Shown in pieces: positions 34,516 through 42,769 of a DNA stretch of 64,000 bases. A program made the position numbers and the translations under genes. Below the pieces are notes generated by a model, which was not told the origin of the DNA, searched no databases, and worked only from the letters and a program-made list of their open reading frames with translations. This DNA comes from Actinobacteria bacterium OV320 (GTDB taxonomy: Bacteria > Actinomycetota > Actinomycetes > Streptomycetales > Streptomycetaceae): the NCBI GenBank assembly GCA_001298545.1, contig LJCX01000024.1, positions 434,001-498,000 on the forward strand. Direction: 5' to 3'. Position 1 is the first letter of the stretch, and each line of letters opens with the position of its first letter.

Positions 34516-35367
34516 CTAACGAGTGGCGAAGTCTTCCATCTCCCGGAACTCCTGCATCACCCGGAGCAGGAGCTCTCGCACTTCATGGCCGAAGAGGGCA
34601 GCCTCTTCGAAGCGCCGGAAAGTCTCTGCGTACGCGGCGACCTCGTCGGAGTCGTCCAACACCCGCTCACCGCGGAAGGACTCGACAACAACAGCCCGGT
34701 CGTCGCACAAAGTGAACCCGTGACGCGGCAGGACCGGCACCGCCCGACGCCACGGGATCACCCCGAGCCGCACTGTGCTGAGACTCTCGACAGCCAAGAG
34801 CCGGTCGAACTGGGCAAGCATCAGCGAGGGGTTCCCCGGCCAGGTCCGCAACACGGCTTCCGTCAGCACGAACACCGACTCCCGCCCCGGCTCGTACAAG
34901 AGGCTCTGCCGCTCGACGCGGGCGGCAACAGCCCGACCGACCGCTTCAGGCGTCGAGTTCGGCGCACTGACGAACACATGCCGGGCGTACTCCGCGCTCT
35001 GGAGCATGGCCGGCAGAACGACACACTGGAACGAGCGAACCAGCCGAGCAGACCGCACCGCTTCATTGAGCACTGCCCCAGCGAGCGGCGCTTCGTCCGA
35101 CAACTCGGCGGTGTCCGGCGCAGCTTCCACAGCGACAAGGAGGTCACGCACCTCACGAGAGGTCGACTCATCGAGGGCGAGGGCGAGGGACAAGCGCCCC
35201 AGGACGTCGAGGCTGGGAACCATGCGCCCGTTCTCGACCTTGGACACGGTCGGTTGCCCCACGCCAGCACGTTGCGCCAGGACAGCACCCGTCAGGCCGG
35301 CCTCTGTTCGGAGCCCTCGAAGGCGCACCCCAAGGGCCTTCATCAACTCCCGCCGTTCACTCCCCAT
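34516..35367 (-). CDS. XRE-family regulator, Scr1 type (HTH plus DUF5753)
   Basis: A 283-residue protein. N-terminal HTH: LRGLRTEAGLTGAVLAQRAG ... QPTVSKVENGRMVPSLDVL (about 12-55). The C-terminal DUF5753 domain has QCVVLPAMLQSAEYAR, VERQSLLYEP, VLRTWPGNPSLMLAQ and GVIPWR. Such regulators are numerous in Streptomyces and often pair with small DUF397 proteins; none is seen here. ATG at 35367 (MGSERREL) is chosen over 35409. Follows the HATPase gene pattern of other AICEs. Confidence 0.9.
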   Translation of the reverse strand: MGSERRELMKALGVRLRGLRTEAGLTGAVLAQRAGVGQPTVSKVENGRMVPSLDVLGRLSLALALDESTSREVRDLLVAVEAAPDTAELSDEAPLAGAVLNEAVRSARLVRSFQCVVLPAMLQSAEYARHVFVSAPNSTPEAVGRAVAARVERQSLLYEPGRESVFVLTEAVLRTWPGNPSLMLAQFDRLLAVESLSTVRLGVIPWRRAVPVLPRHGFTLCDDRAVVVESFRGERVLDDSDEVAAYAETFRRFEEAALFGHEVRELLLRVMQEFREMEDFATR

Positions 35368-35871
35368 ACCCAGGGTTCTACACCACGGAGCAGCAGGAGC
35401 CGGGCTCATGAACCTTGATGATCACCGCCACAGCCGGACCATGATTCAAACTTTCTCTACTGGTTCAAGGCGGCTCGCTCCGCTCACCGCGCGCGGCCCG
35501 GGCGCCGGCCGGGCCTGCGCTCTGTCCCCGCCCCGCTCCAGCCCGGCCGGCGCCCGCGCCGCGCGCATAGCAAGCAGCCGCTTGCAGTGAGAGAAGAGAC
35601 ACGTCGCGGCTGGAGCGGCCACCTCCACGGCTGCAAGGCGTCTCACAAACCGTCCGATCTAGGAATGGCGTCTAACGAGCACGCAACTCCAACGTAAGGC
35701 GCAGTTCAGGGGACCTGCGTCTCGCGTGCGATCGCCCGTCACAAGGCCTAGTCTGAGAGTAAGGACCAAGAAGGTTGAGCCGTGCGGCGCCCACGCCATC
35801 GAGCGCGCCCCAAATGCCGATGTCACTTATGACCGGCCAAGATTTCTGAGCGGCGAATTACGGGATCAGCT
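35368..35871. other. Gene-free region with a large GC-rich inverted repeat
   Basis: About 500 bp between the XRE gene and the PfkB/AAA gene. It contains the long inverted repeat at 35489-35566 and then a sharp drop in GC toward 35700-35870, marking the edge of the low-GC cargo. No gene recognised. The promoter of the cargo gene must be near its right end. Confidence 0.6.
35489..35566. repeat. Long inverted repeat, candidate origin-type hairpin
   Basis: GGGCGCCGGCCGGGC (35500-35514) pairs perfectly with GCCCGGCCGGCGCCC (35541-35555), and the outer flanks GCGCGCGG/CCGCGCGC extend the stem to about 26 bp with two mismatches, loop 26 nt. It is not downstream of a gene end in a position that needs such a strong terminator. 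A single-strand origin or transfer locus is possible. Confidence 0.6.
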
Positions 35872-38052
35872 ATGAGATCAGCGAATACGGGACTAGTTGT
35901 CGTCACCGGCGATCCAACCATCGATTGGGCTGTGATGCTCCCAGATCACCGATGCCCAACAATGGAAGAGCGCTTGAATTCAGCAGCGACTACTCACTGG
36001 CACTGGGGGGGATCGCTAGGCCTGCATGAGCTTGTTAGATTGGCAACTCCAAGTGGCATCACGGTACGAGGCCAAGAGATCCCGATAGATTTCTTCACCG
36101 AACCATCCAGTTACGATGACAGGTTCCACCATTCGTTCAACATAATCCAATTCCTCCCGCTGCCAGGGAACGAAAATTCATCGAAGATCGACCGGCGAGT
36201 GCGCGTCCGAGAGTTTCTTGGCTTCCATTCACAGGGTGAAAACTTTAAACCTCTCACACAGCCCAAAATTGAAGACGGCGAAGATTTGTCGCTGCTCATA
36301 ATCGATGACGCTGGCCTTGGGTTCGGAAACTCTAATGCGCGTCATCACATATTCAAAATGGCCGAATCTAACGGCGCTCCTTGGCTAGTTATAAAACTTG
36401 GCACAAGGGCACTAAAAGGGGAGAGCATCCTTTGGCAGAAGCTTTCCAGTAGCCCTAGGCGCGAGAAACAAATAATACCCGTGGTAACCGCCGCAAGCCT
36501 GCGAGAGATTGGCGCGTCAATAAGCCGCGGCCTGTCGTGGGAGCGTTCCGCTCAAGATGTTCTTAGCGAGCTTAAGAGGGCCGAACGTAGCCCAAATTCT
36601 GCCCTACGTGGTCTTGCAAATAAAAAGCTCATAGTGGTCTCTTTTGGCCTATCTGGTGCACTCATCATTGACCGAACTGAAATTCCTTCCCGAAATCTCC
36701 TATACTTTCATCGCGAGTACACAGAAGGGACGTGGGAGAAGAGCGAGACGGGGAGCATGTTCGGATACACCCAAGCTCTAGCAGCGGGAATCGCAAACTC
36801 TCTTCTGGAGCAGAAAGCCCAAGGAGCCTCAGAGCAACCGCGGATTGCCATCGCCAGAGGTGTCCACCTAGGTCTCGCGGCTATGCTTGCAATTCGTGAC
36901 CTAGGGTTCGAAGCTGAACAGGGATTCGACAAGCCAGGCAACAATAGAAGACCAGGCAAGATGAGTCTCGGCGAGACATGTATGACCGAAAATACTGATA
37001 GAAAGAATCAGTTCAAGAGCACACAGGTGCCGGAACCTAAGCTGGGGTCCGAACTTCCTACGTGGTCCATACTATCGCGCTTTGCGCCCCCCGATTCACT
37101 GGAATCAGAGGCGGTAAATGTAGCCCTCCAAGGAAGCGACAGACTAGAGGGTGTTCCTGTCGCAAGGTTCAACAAACTTATCACCGCTGATTGGCATGAG
37201 ATCGAAGGGCTGCGCATAGTGCAGAACCTCATATCTGAGTACATTAGCGATCGGACGAAGGCGAAGCCTCGATCTATCGCAGTTTTCGGCAGGCCGGGTG
37301 ACGGCAAGTCGTTCGCGGTACGCGAAGTTGTGAAATCCCTCTACCCTGATCGCGGCAATGGCCTGACCTTCAATCTGTCCCAGTTCGAATCCGTAGCCAA
37401 TCTGGTAGATGCACTCCATCAGGTCAGAGATAGGGCTCTCGAGGGAGAAGCCCCGTTGGTTTTCTGGGACGAATTCGATTCCCACTTCCAGGGGACTCCT
37501 CTGGGTTGGCTACCATACTTTCTCTCGCCTATGCAGGACGGCGCATTCCAACAAGGCGAGATTGTTCACCCAATCGGCCGTGCCATATTTGTCTTCGCCG
37601 GTGGCACCTACCACCGCTATGCGGAATTCGTGAAACGCGCCGGCAAAGCTGCAACCAATTCCAAGGCACCTGACTTCGCGAGTCGCCTTCAAGGCTACCT
37701 CGACGTGGTAGGTCCCAATTCCGGGCCAGGTCAGCATGAAGAAGAAGCGGGCTGGATGTTCCATCGTGCGCTCCTCCTCAATCATTTCCTCAATGATGCT
37801 GGAATAGGGAAGAAGGTTGTCGAGAATCACAAGGAAGAGCTAGACGTTGATGAGGGCGTAGTTAGGGCTTTCCTTGGGGTAAAGAAATATAATCACGGGG
37901 CACGTTCCATGCACACCATTGTGGACATAAGCCGTCTACACCGAGGGGGAAGGTTCGGGCGAGCGAATCTTCCACATAAGACGCTACTCAATCTCCACGT
38001 AAATGCAGACCGCTTCCTCGAAATTGTTCGCGAAGTGCCGCCGAGTATCTGA
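35872..38052 (+). CDS. Fusion of a degenerate PfkB (ribokinase-like) domain and an AAA+ ATPase
   Basis: A 726-residue protein of clearly lower GC than its neighbours. Residues 1-315 follow the order of PfkB sugar/nucleoside kinases: LVVVTGDPTIDWAVMLPD, WGGSLGLHELVRLA (the GG loop), LLIIDDAGLG, WLVIKLGT, VVSFGLSGALIIDR (the GxxGA loop) and ETGSMFGYTQALAAG in the place of GAGDxFxAG, so the catalytic Asp is absent. After a polar linker (about 350-400) comes an AAA+ module: Walker A GRPGDGKS (473-480), Walker B PLVFWDEFDS (Asp533, Glu534), sensor-like FVFAGGTY and the Arg motif DFASRLQGYL. Likely a ligand-sensing ATPase. Sole plus-strand gene of the right arm; convergent with the type IIG gene. 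Function not known. Confidence 0.8.
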   Translation: MRSANTGLVVVTGDPTIDWAVMLPDHRCPTMEERLNSAATTHWHWGGSLGLHELVRLATPSGITVRGQEIPIDFFTEPSSYDDRFHHSFNIIQFLPLPGNENSSKIDRRVRVREFLGFHSQGENFKPLTQPKIEDGEDLSLLIIDDAGLGFGNSNARHHIFKMAESNGAPWLVIKLGTRALKGESILWQKLSSSPRREKQIIPVVTAASLREIGASISRGLSWERSAQDVLSELKRAERSPNSALRGLANKKLIVVSFGLSGALIIDRTEIPSRNLLYFHREYTEGTWEKSETGSMFGYTQALAAGIANSLLEQKAQGASEQPRIAIARGVHLGLAAMLAIRDLGFEAEQGFDKPGNNRRPGKMSLGETCMTENTDRKNQFKSTQVPEPKLGSELPTWSILSRFAPPDSLESEAVNVALQGSDRLEGVPVARFNKLITADWHEIEGLRIVQNLISEYISDRTKAKPRSIAVFGRPGDGKSFAVREVVKSLYPDRGNGLTFNLSQFESVANLVDALHQVRDRALEGEAPLVFWDEFDSHFQGTPLGWLPYFLSPMQDGAFQQGEIVHPIGRAIFVFAGGTYHRYAEFVKRAGKAATNSKAPDFASRLQGYLDVVGPNSGPGQHEEEAGWMFHRALLLNHFLNDAGIGKKVVENHKEELDVDEGVVRAFLGVKKYNHGARSMHTIVDISRLHRGGRFGRANLPHKTLLNLHVNADRFLEIVREVPPSI

Positions 38053-38556
38053 TCTCCAGGAATGCAGCGTGTCTGATGCTTCCGTAATCATCGACCCGCT
38101 GTTACGGCGTGCTCACAAGCCGGTAACCTGGCTGAGGCCGGCGGGGGTGCAGCGAGACACACGCGTGCGTGATCGGCCGACGCACCCGCCATCGTGGCTG
38201 GCTGTCTTCGGTTGAGGTTCGTGCCACTGCCGTGCCAGATGCAGCGGTCAGCCACTGCCAACAAGATGGTCTGACGGTCGTGTTGCCGGCCCCAGGAATC
38301 GAAGCCGCACGTCACCGGCTCGACGCCCCAGCCTCTCTTCTAAATTGGTTGTCCAACCCTGTCACTAGGTCCAGACCCGCTGGAACTCTTCGGCCGGTAT
38401 GGCTTCCAACGGTGTCTTCTTCAGGGGCGAGCGCCTGGTCTGTCAGGAAGCCGTGCTGGTCCTCCAGGACAACGCCGCAACGTTGAGGGCCCGCCCAGTC
38501 CGGACGCAGGGCTTGTCAGCGTCCGGACTGTCCGACTGCCTGAACGAGTCCGCTTC
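38053..38556. other. Intergenic region between the two cargo genes
   Basis: About 500 bp with no supported gene. It contains a possible weak hairpin just past the AAA gene (GGCGGGGGTGC near 38139 with GCACCCGCC near 38182) and the strong hairpin listed separately. Confidence 0.5.
38497..38529. terminator. Terminator hairpin between convergent cargo genes
   Basis: AGTCCGGACGC / GCGTCCGGACT, a perfect 11-bp stem with an 11-base loop, 28 bp past the stop of the type IIG gene on the minus strand. Confidence 0.8.
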
Positions 38557-41500
38557 TCAGCCGAGCAGCTCGGTGACGAGTTGGTCCAGTTCCTCGGCGT
38601 CGGGCGAAGAGAGTAGGAAGTCGCGCAGAGTACGGCGAATCTGGATGTAGCTGCTGTTCTCGTCGAACTTCAGCTCCGCAATTCGCTGGGCCTCCGCCTC
38701 TCCGATCTCTGAAATCCGTACATGCTTGGGGTCAGTCGGCTCAAAGACCGGAATGGGAAGCTCCCACACAGCCTTGTCGATGTCCCGCTCATCCTTGCCG
38801 TATGACATGAGTGGGCGTACGGCTTCGGTTGTGTACGGCAAGTTGAGCACGGCCAACAGGTACATGCCCTCCTGCCGGGTCGCGACGGTTCCCCAATACA
38901 GCTTGTGCTCGATGACCGCATTCGGATCGTCCACCAGCGCAGCTGAGACATACATGCCTGAAGCCCCATACACCACCCGCAGGGGCGCGCCGGGAAGCTG
39001 CTCGGTCAGCCCCCTGCGGAAGTCAAGCCTCTCGATCAGAGAGAGACGGTTGCTGGAGCGGTTTTCGTCCCAAAGCCGTTCCGCCTGGCGCCACCAATTC
39101 GCTAGGTCCGGGTAACGGTCGAGGTGGTCGTGCTCGCCGTGCATGAGAGTCTTGGTGCCCTCAATGGGGAACACTGCTTTGTCGGCGCCGATGACACGGT
39201 AGGGGACAACGTGTTCGCCGAGCAGAACAGGCCGGACAAATTGTTTCTCGATCGAGCTCTCGAGATCAGGGAGGTCCTTCCAGGGCTTCTTCTCCAGGGT
39301 GCTGCGTCGGGAGCGGACCGAGACCCGTCCGCCGCCGAGGCCAAGGGGATTGGCCGCCTGTTCCTCAACGAAGAAGAGAACCTTGGGAACGACTGTCGCC
39401 CCCTGCGCGAACCGATTCCGGTAGGGAGAGCTGATCAGCCCGTCCTTCGGGTAGCGCAGTTCGCCTTCCGCCCGGGTGATCCAGCCCTTGGCACGTTCCC
39501 AGTGAGCGGCACTCTTCGGGATCTTCCCGGTCCAGATTTGGGTCCGCCTAGTCAAGGCAACGGCGTTGTTGCCCTGCTGCCCGATGGCGAGCGAGCGGCG
39601 GTGGCCGAAAACAACAGCGGCAGCACGAGGGAAGAAGTGCGGGCGCAGCCGGCGCAGGTCCCAAGAGCCGGTGAACTGGACCTTGACGGGGTGATCGGGG
39701 TCGGTCCATTCCCCACTACGGAAGCCGGTCCAATAGGGACGGTCGAGGACCGGATTGGGAACGACGAAGGCGAAGGAGCCGTCCTCGCGCAGGTACTGCT
39801 GGACCGCGCGCGCAATGAACAGGCCGGAAAGATCCTGATGGGTAGCGACTTCGAATCCCTTCCACAAGCCGCGGGCCTGCATCATGTCCTTGAAGGTCTT
39901 CTGCATGTCGCTTGGCATGTGCCGATAGGAGAGCCAGGGCGGGTTACCGACGAGGACGTCGACACGATTCTCGGCGCGCGAGAGCCACATGGGGCGGGCC
40001 AGGTTGCGGACGTAGTAGGACCAGATGTGATTGCGGTCCTCGTCGACCAGCTCGCACAGGACCCGGAAGTTTTCCGTCAGCTCTTCCCGGTCGTCCGCGT
40101 CGGAGACTCCGTGCCGGTTGAAGACTGCAGCAAGCGAAGGCAGCTTGCCCTTGGCGCGGTGCGGGTCGGCCGCCTTGTCGGCAAGTTCGTTGACGATCTC
40201 ATCAAAGCGACTAGCGTCCTGCAACAGGCTTTCGGAGAAGCGCAGTTCGTTGGCGAAGAGCTGCCCGCCTGTGCCAGTCTGAATGACGAGGTGGCCGTGA
40301 TCGATAAGGTCAGTGCGCTGGTCCCACTGGACGCTGTCGCCCAGGTAGACGGGGACGCTTATCGGGCCGCGCTCCTCGGACGTGAGTGTTTCGCGTCCGA
40401 TAGCGAGGAGATAGGTGACGCGGGCCAATGCCACGGCGACGGGGTGAAGGTCGATTCCGGCGACATGGTCGTGCAGGCTGTCCAACGCTTCGCGCAGCGG
40501 CAGTCCTGCGTCGTGTGCGGCAGCCATGTAGCGTCTGACGCCGTAAAAGAGGAACGTGCCGGAACCGCACGACGGGTCCATAATGCGCTGGTTCAGTGGA
40601 TCGCTGACAGCTTCGGCCACCGTCGCTTCGGCCAGCCAGTCAGGCGTGTAGTACTCCCCCTGCTTCTTACGGGTCTCCGCGGTGATCACCGACTCGTACA
40701 GAACCTTCAGGACGTCATGCTCGATCTTGGACCAGTCGAAGCCGGCGAGCCGGCGAGCCAGGTCACGAACGAAGTCTTCGCCGCCCTCGGTCTCTAGCGG
40801 CCAGCCAAAGAAGTCCGACTCGACCACGCCCGAGATCCTTGCCTGCGTGAACAGCTGGCCATAGACCAGCGAGGCAGGCGCGGTGTCCTTCACGTCAATA
40901 CCCAGGACCGCGTGGGCGATGAGCGATGCCGTGTTCACCAGGAGCGTGTGCTCGATGAACAGGTCGTCATCGTCCTCGAACTGAGCCCCCAGGGCGCTGC
41001 GCAGCAGCCGTGCCCACAGATCACGCTTCAGCCGAACCGTCGGCAGTTCCTTGTTCTCCTCGTACAGCGCGGCAAGGACCGCCTTGTCGATGGAGTGGGC
41101 GACACTGTCCGCTCCGAGGCGGGTTGCGATCGCGTCCGGTGTGGGTGTGGCCCCCTCGGAGGTCGCTAGGACCCCTTCAAGCCAGCGGACCAGGTCCAGC
41201 GCCTTGACATTGCGTTCCCGCGCATCGAACCGATTGACCTCGTTCAGCTCGTCGCGGACCAGCGTGTACGCACGCCAGTCAGCGCCGTCAGTGAGGATGC
41301 CAACGTGGCGCCGCTCGTGCTGTTGAGTCCGGGCCCGTACGTACTTTGCCAGCTGGTCAACCGCCTCCTTACGGATCTTCGGACGGCTTATGTCTTTCTT
41401 GACCTCGATGACGGTCGCACCCATCTCGATGTCGATGCGATGGCCAGTGCCGTCACCCACCTGAGCTTCTAGCTCAGGGGTCATGACGTCTTCCTCGCCG

Positions 41501-41637
41501 AGGTTGAGGTCCGCATCCAGGAGCAGCTGCCGGATGTCAGCCTGCAGCGTTGCTTCGGCACGGATGGCCTTGCGCTCGACGACTCGCTTGAACACAACGT
41601 CAAGCGCAGCGGGCGAAGAAGGGGCGGACAACGTCAC
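38557..41637 (-). CDS. Type IIG-like restriction-modification enzyme (nuclease plus N6-adenine methyltransferase)
   Basis: A 1026-residue single-chain enzyme. Residues about 1-150 look like a PD-(D/E)xK nuclease: Asp69 in GHRIDIEMG and Glu78/Lys80 in TVIEVKKD. A helical connector leads to the gamma-class N6-adenine methyltransferase with GEYYTPDWLAE, SAM motif I DPSCGSGTF (354-362) and catalytic NPPW (565-568, DVLVGNPPWLSY). The last 350 residues are probably the target-recognition region (VVPKVLFFVEEQ, LYWGTVATRQEG). All three activities in one chain fit type IIG. No separate restriction, specificity or BREX genes are nearby. The start is the GTG at 41637 after GGAG; the gene ends the element, about 200 bp from attR. 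Confidence 0.88.
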   Translation of the reverse strand: MTLSAPSSPAALDVVFKRVVERKAIRAEATLQADIRQLLLDADLNLGEEDVMTPELEAQVGDGTGHRIDIEMGATVIEVKKDISRPKIRKEAVDQLAKYVRARTQQHERRHVGILTDGADWRAYTLVRDELNEVNRFDARERNVKALDLVRWLEGVLATSEGATPTPDAIATRLGADSVAHSIDKAVLAALYEENKELPTVRLKRDLWARLLRSALGAQFEDDDDLFIEHTLLVNTASLIAHAVLGIDVKDTAPASLVYGQLFTQARISGVVESDFFGWPLETEGGEDFVRDLARRLAGFDWSKIEHDVLKVLYESVITAETRKKQGEYYTPDWLAEATVAEAVSDPLNQRIMDPSCGSGTFLFYGVRRYMAAAHDAGLPLREALDSLHDHVAGIDLHPVAVALARVTYLLAIGRETLTSEERGPISVPVYLGDSVQWDQRTDLIDHGHLVIQTGTGGQLFANELRFSESLLQDASRFDEIVNELADKAADPHRAKGKLPSLAAVFNRHGVSDADDREELTENFRVLCELVDEDRNHIWSYYVRNLARPMWLSRAENRVDVLVGNPPWLSYRHMPSDMQKTFKDMMQARGLWKGFEVATHQDLSGLFIARAVQQYLREDGSFAFVVPNPVLDRPYWTGFRSGEWTDPDHPVKVQFTGSWDLRRLRPHFFPRAAAVVFGHRRSLAIGQQGNNAVALTRRTQIWTGKIPKSAAHWERAKGWITRAEGELRYPKDGLISSPYRNRFAQGATVVPKVLFFVEEQAANPLGLGGGRVSVRSRRSTLEKKPWKDLPDLESSIEKQFVRPVLLGEHVVPYRVIGADKAVFPIEGTKTLMHGEHDHLDRYPDLANWWRQAERLWDENRSSNRLSLIERLDFRRGLTEQLPGAPLRVVYGASGMYVSAALVDDPNAVIEHKLYWGTVATRQEGMYLLAVLNLPYTTEAVRPLMSYGKDERDIDKAVWELPIPVFEPTDPKHVRISEIGEAEAQRIAELKFDENSSYIQIRRTLRDFLLSSPDAEELDQLVTELLG

Positions 41638-41844
41638 AGCAAAGCTCCAGGAGCATCAGGATGTAGAAAAAAAGGGACACCGGGTCCCCTACAGCATTGT
41701 CGCGCAAGCTGTAGGCATCGACACGTACCTTGCCAGGCTGAGCCACGTCTCCAGGAGGGGACACCTCGTGGACTATCCGTGGACGAGCGATCGCGAAGCG
41801 GCGGCAAGGAGGCATGTGACCTGCGTAGATCCTCTGGGCAGAAG

Positions 41845-41894
41845 CGGCCTCCGGAGCCGTGTGCGCAGGTTCGAATCCTGCCGGGGGCACCTTG
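41845..41894. repeat. attR: 50-bp direct repeat at the right end of the element
   Basis: Identical to 22264-22313. The bases to its left (CAGAAG) do not continue the tRNA, so this is the displaced 3' end of the original tRNA-Arg. It is followed by GGGGCACCTT/AAGGTGCCCC and by the terminator stem at 41906-41949. Confidence 0.95.
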
Positions 41895-41905
41895 AAGAAG
41901 GTGCC

Positions 41906-41949
41906 CCAAGACCCCGCCACCGGCGCTTTCGCTGAGGGCGGGGTCTTGG
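41906..41949. terminator. Terminator hairpin right of attR (probable original tRNA terminator)
   Basis: CCAAGACCCCGCC / GGCGGGGTCTTGG, a perfect 13-bp stem. Nearly the same sequence, with a shorter stem, follows attL. Confidence 0.8.
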
Positions 41950-42333
41950 CGTATGTGCTGCTCGGAGCGGCTGTGTGTCTGGTGCTTTGGGCTATGCGTG
42001 GAATGGCCGCAGGGCAGGTATCTGCATGTCACGTCCTCGTTGCGCACGTCAGAGGTTGACGCTCAGGAGCGCGACTCAAGCCCACCGCTACGCGAGGCTG
42101 AGGCGGTGCCGTTACTGATCCTGTAGTCAGTGCAGCTGTGGTCAATGGTGCTGGGGTGAGCCCTGGGAACAGAGCTATCCAGTCACAGCAGCCCAGGTTG
42201 AGGGCTTTAGTCCCCTCTCCTGTCCGTCGCCGGCCTCCGCCGGCCCGGCGAGACGCCCGCTTGGGTCAAGCTGACATGCAGCTTGACTGCCGACCCGTAA
42301 GGCTGAAGCAACGTCGCACGGCTAGGGAGCACC
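41950..42333. other. Gene-free stretch right of attR
   Basis: About 380 bp between the attR terminator and the small coiled-coil gene. No gene, repeat or promoter was recognised apart from the likely promoter of the next gene. Confidence 0.45.
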
Positions 42334-42588
42334 ATGCCTCACGAACAGTGCCAGGCAGCAAAGGCCAAACTCAAGCAAGCAGAGCAGCGAAAGAATCGCC
42401 TTCAGAGAGATCTGACAGAAGACGAAGCGAAGCTTGCCCACTTGAAGGCGGAATCGCCTCCGGACGCTGCGGCGATCGAGGCCCAAGAGCGCATGGTCGA
42501 GATCGACCGAAGAGTCCTGGGCGCGGCCGAAGTGGAGGTCACCGGCTTCGAGGAGCTGGTTCACGCCCTCTGCGATGACCTGCCGTAA
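42334..42588 (+). CDS. Small coiled-coil protein, unknown function
   Basis: 84 residues, not recognised. Almost entirely helical and charged: AAKAKLKQAEQRKNRLQRDL, then AKLAHLKAE and VEIDRRVLGAAEVEV, with heptad-like spacing of Leu/Ala. ATG at 42334 follows AGGGAG. It sits between attR and the decayed element fragments, so it may be a leftover of an older element rather than a core gene. Confidence 0.6.
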   Translation: MPHEQCQAAKAKLKQAEQRKNRLQRDLTEDEAKLAHLKAESPPDAAAIEAQERMVEIDRRVLGAAEVEVTGFEELVHALCDDLP

Positions 42589-42626
42589 TCGTGCCGCCCA
42601 GGACTGCTTGAGTGCCCTCACAGAGA

Positions 42627-42740
42627 CCGGTGAAGGACCGTAGCGTCATCCCGCGCCTCGCCCCGCGGCCAACGGCGACCCTCGGCATCTCCTCCGCGCC
42701 CGGCCGATCACGGAGCCCTGTCGGGGAGTTGGGGTACCAG
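42627..42740 (-). pseudogene. Decayed fragment of a PP2C-like gene related to the one in the element
   Basis: Two blocks resemble the element's PP2C gene in the same orientation: 42627-42675 matches 32185-32233 (its 3' end, around CACCGTGGCGTCGTC), and 42697-42740 matches 32462-32505 (around ACGGAGCCCTGTCAGGGAGT). The intervening 230 bp are missing and no long frame is open. Confidence 0.65.
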
Positions 42741-42769
42741 TCCTCTCGTACTGGCGCCCGTGCCCGGCG

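Larger units (their letters stand above)
22264..41894. mobile_element. Actinomycete integrative and conjugative element (AICE, pSAM2 type) in tRNA-Arg
   Basis: A 19.6-kb element bounded by 50-bp att repeats. It contains the full AICE kit in one minus-strand operon: regulator (30505-30852), FtsK-type TraB translocase (29135-30499), DUF2637/Spd-like membrane proteins, rolling-circle Rep (26159-27526), Xis (25989-26159) and tyrosine integrase (24619-25992). Overlapping stops and starts join rep-xis-int. The rest is a regulatory block at 32176-35367 and cargo at both ends: NERD and membrane protein on the left, PfkB/AAA and type IIG enzyme on the right. All core genes look intact, so excision and transfer appear possible. 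Confidence 0.93.

Noticed and set aside
35446..35646. Minus-strand 66-codon frame in the hairpin region
   Set aside because: It merely reads through the inverted repeat; no ribosome site or family.
38285..38312. tRNA-like CCCAGGAATCGAAGCC suggesting a second att site
   Set aside because: The T-stem does not pair when folded and no acceptor or anticodon arm is present.
38169..38486. Plus-strand 105-codon frame between the cargo genes
   Set aside because: Ser/Arg-rich, no Shine-Dalgarno site, spans likely terminator sequence.
38557..41637. BREX PglX or type I HsdM call for the methyltransferase
   Set aside because: No BrxC/PglZ, HsdR or HsdS genes are nearby, and the chain has its own nuclease-like N-terminus, so type IIG fits better.
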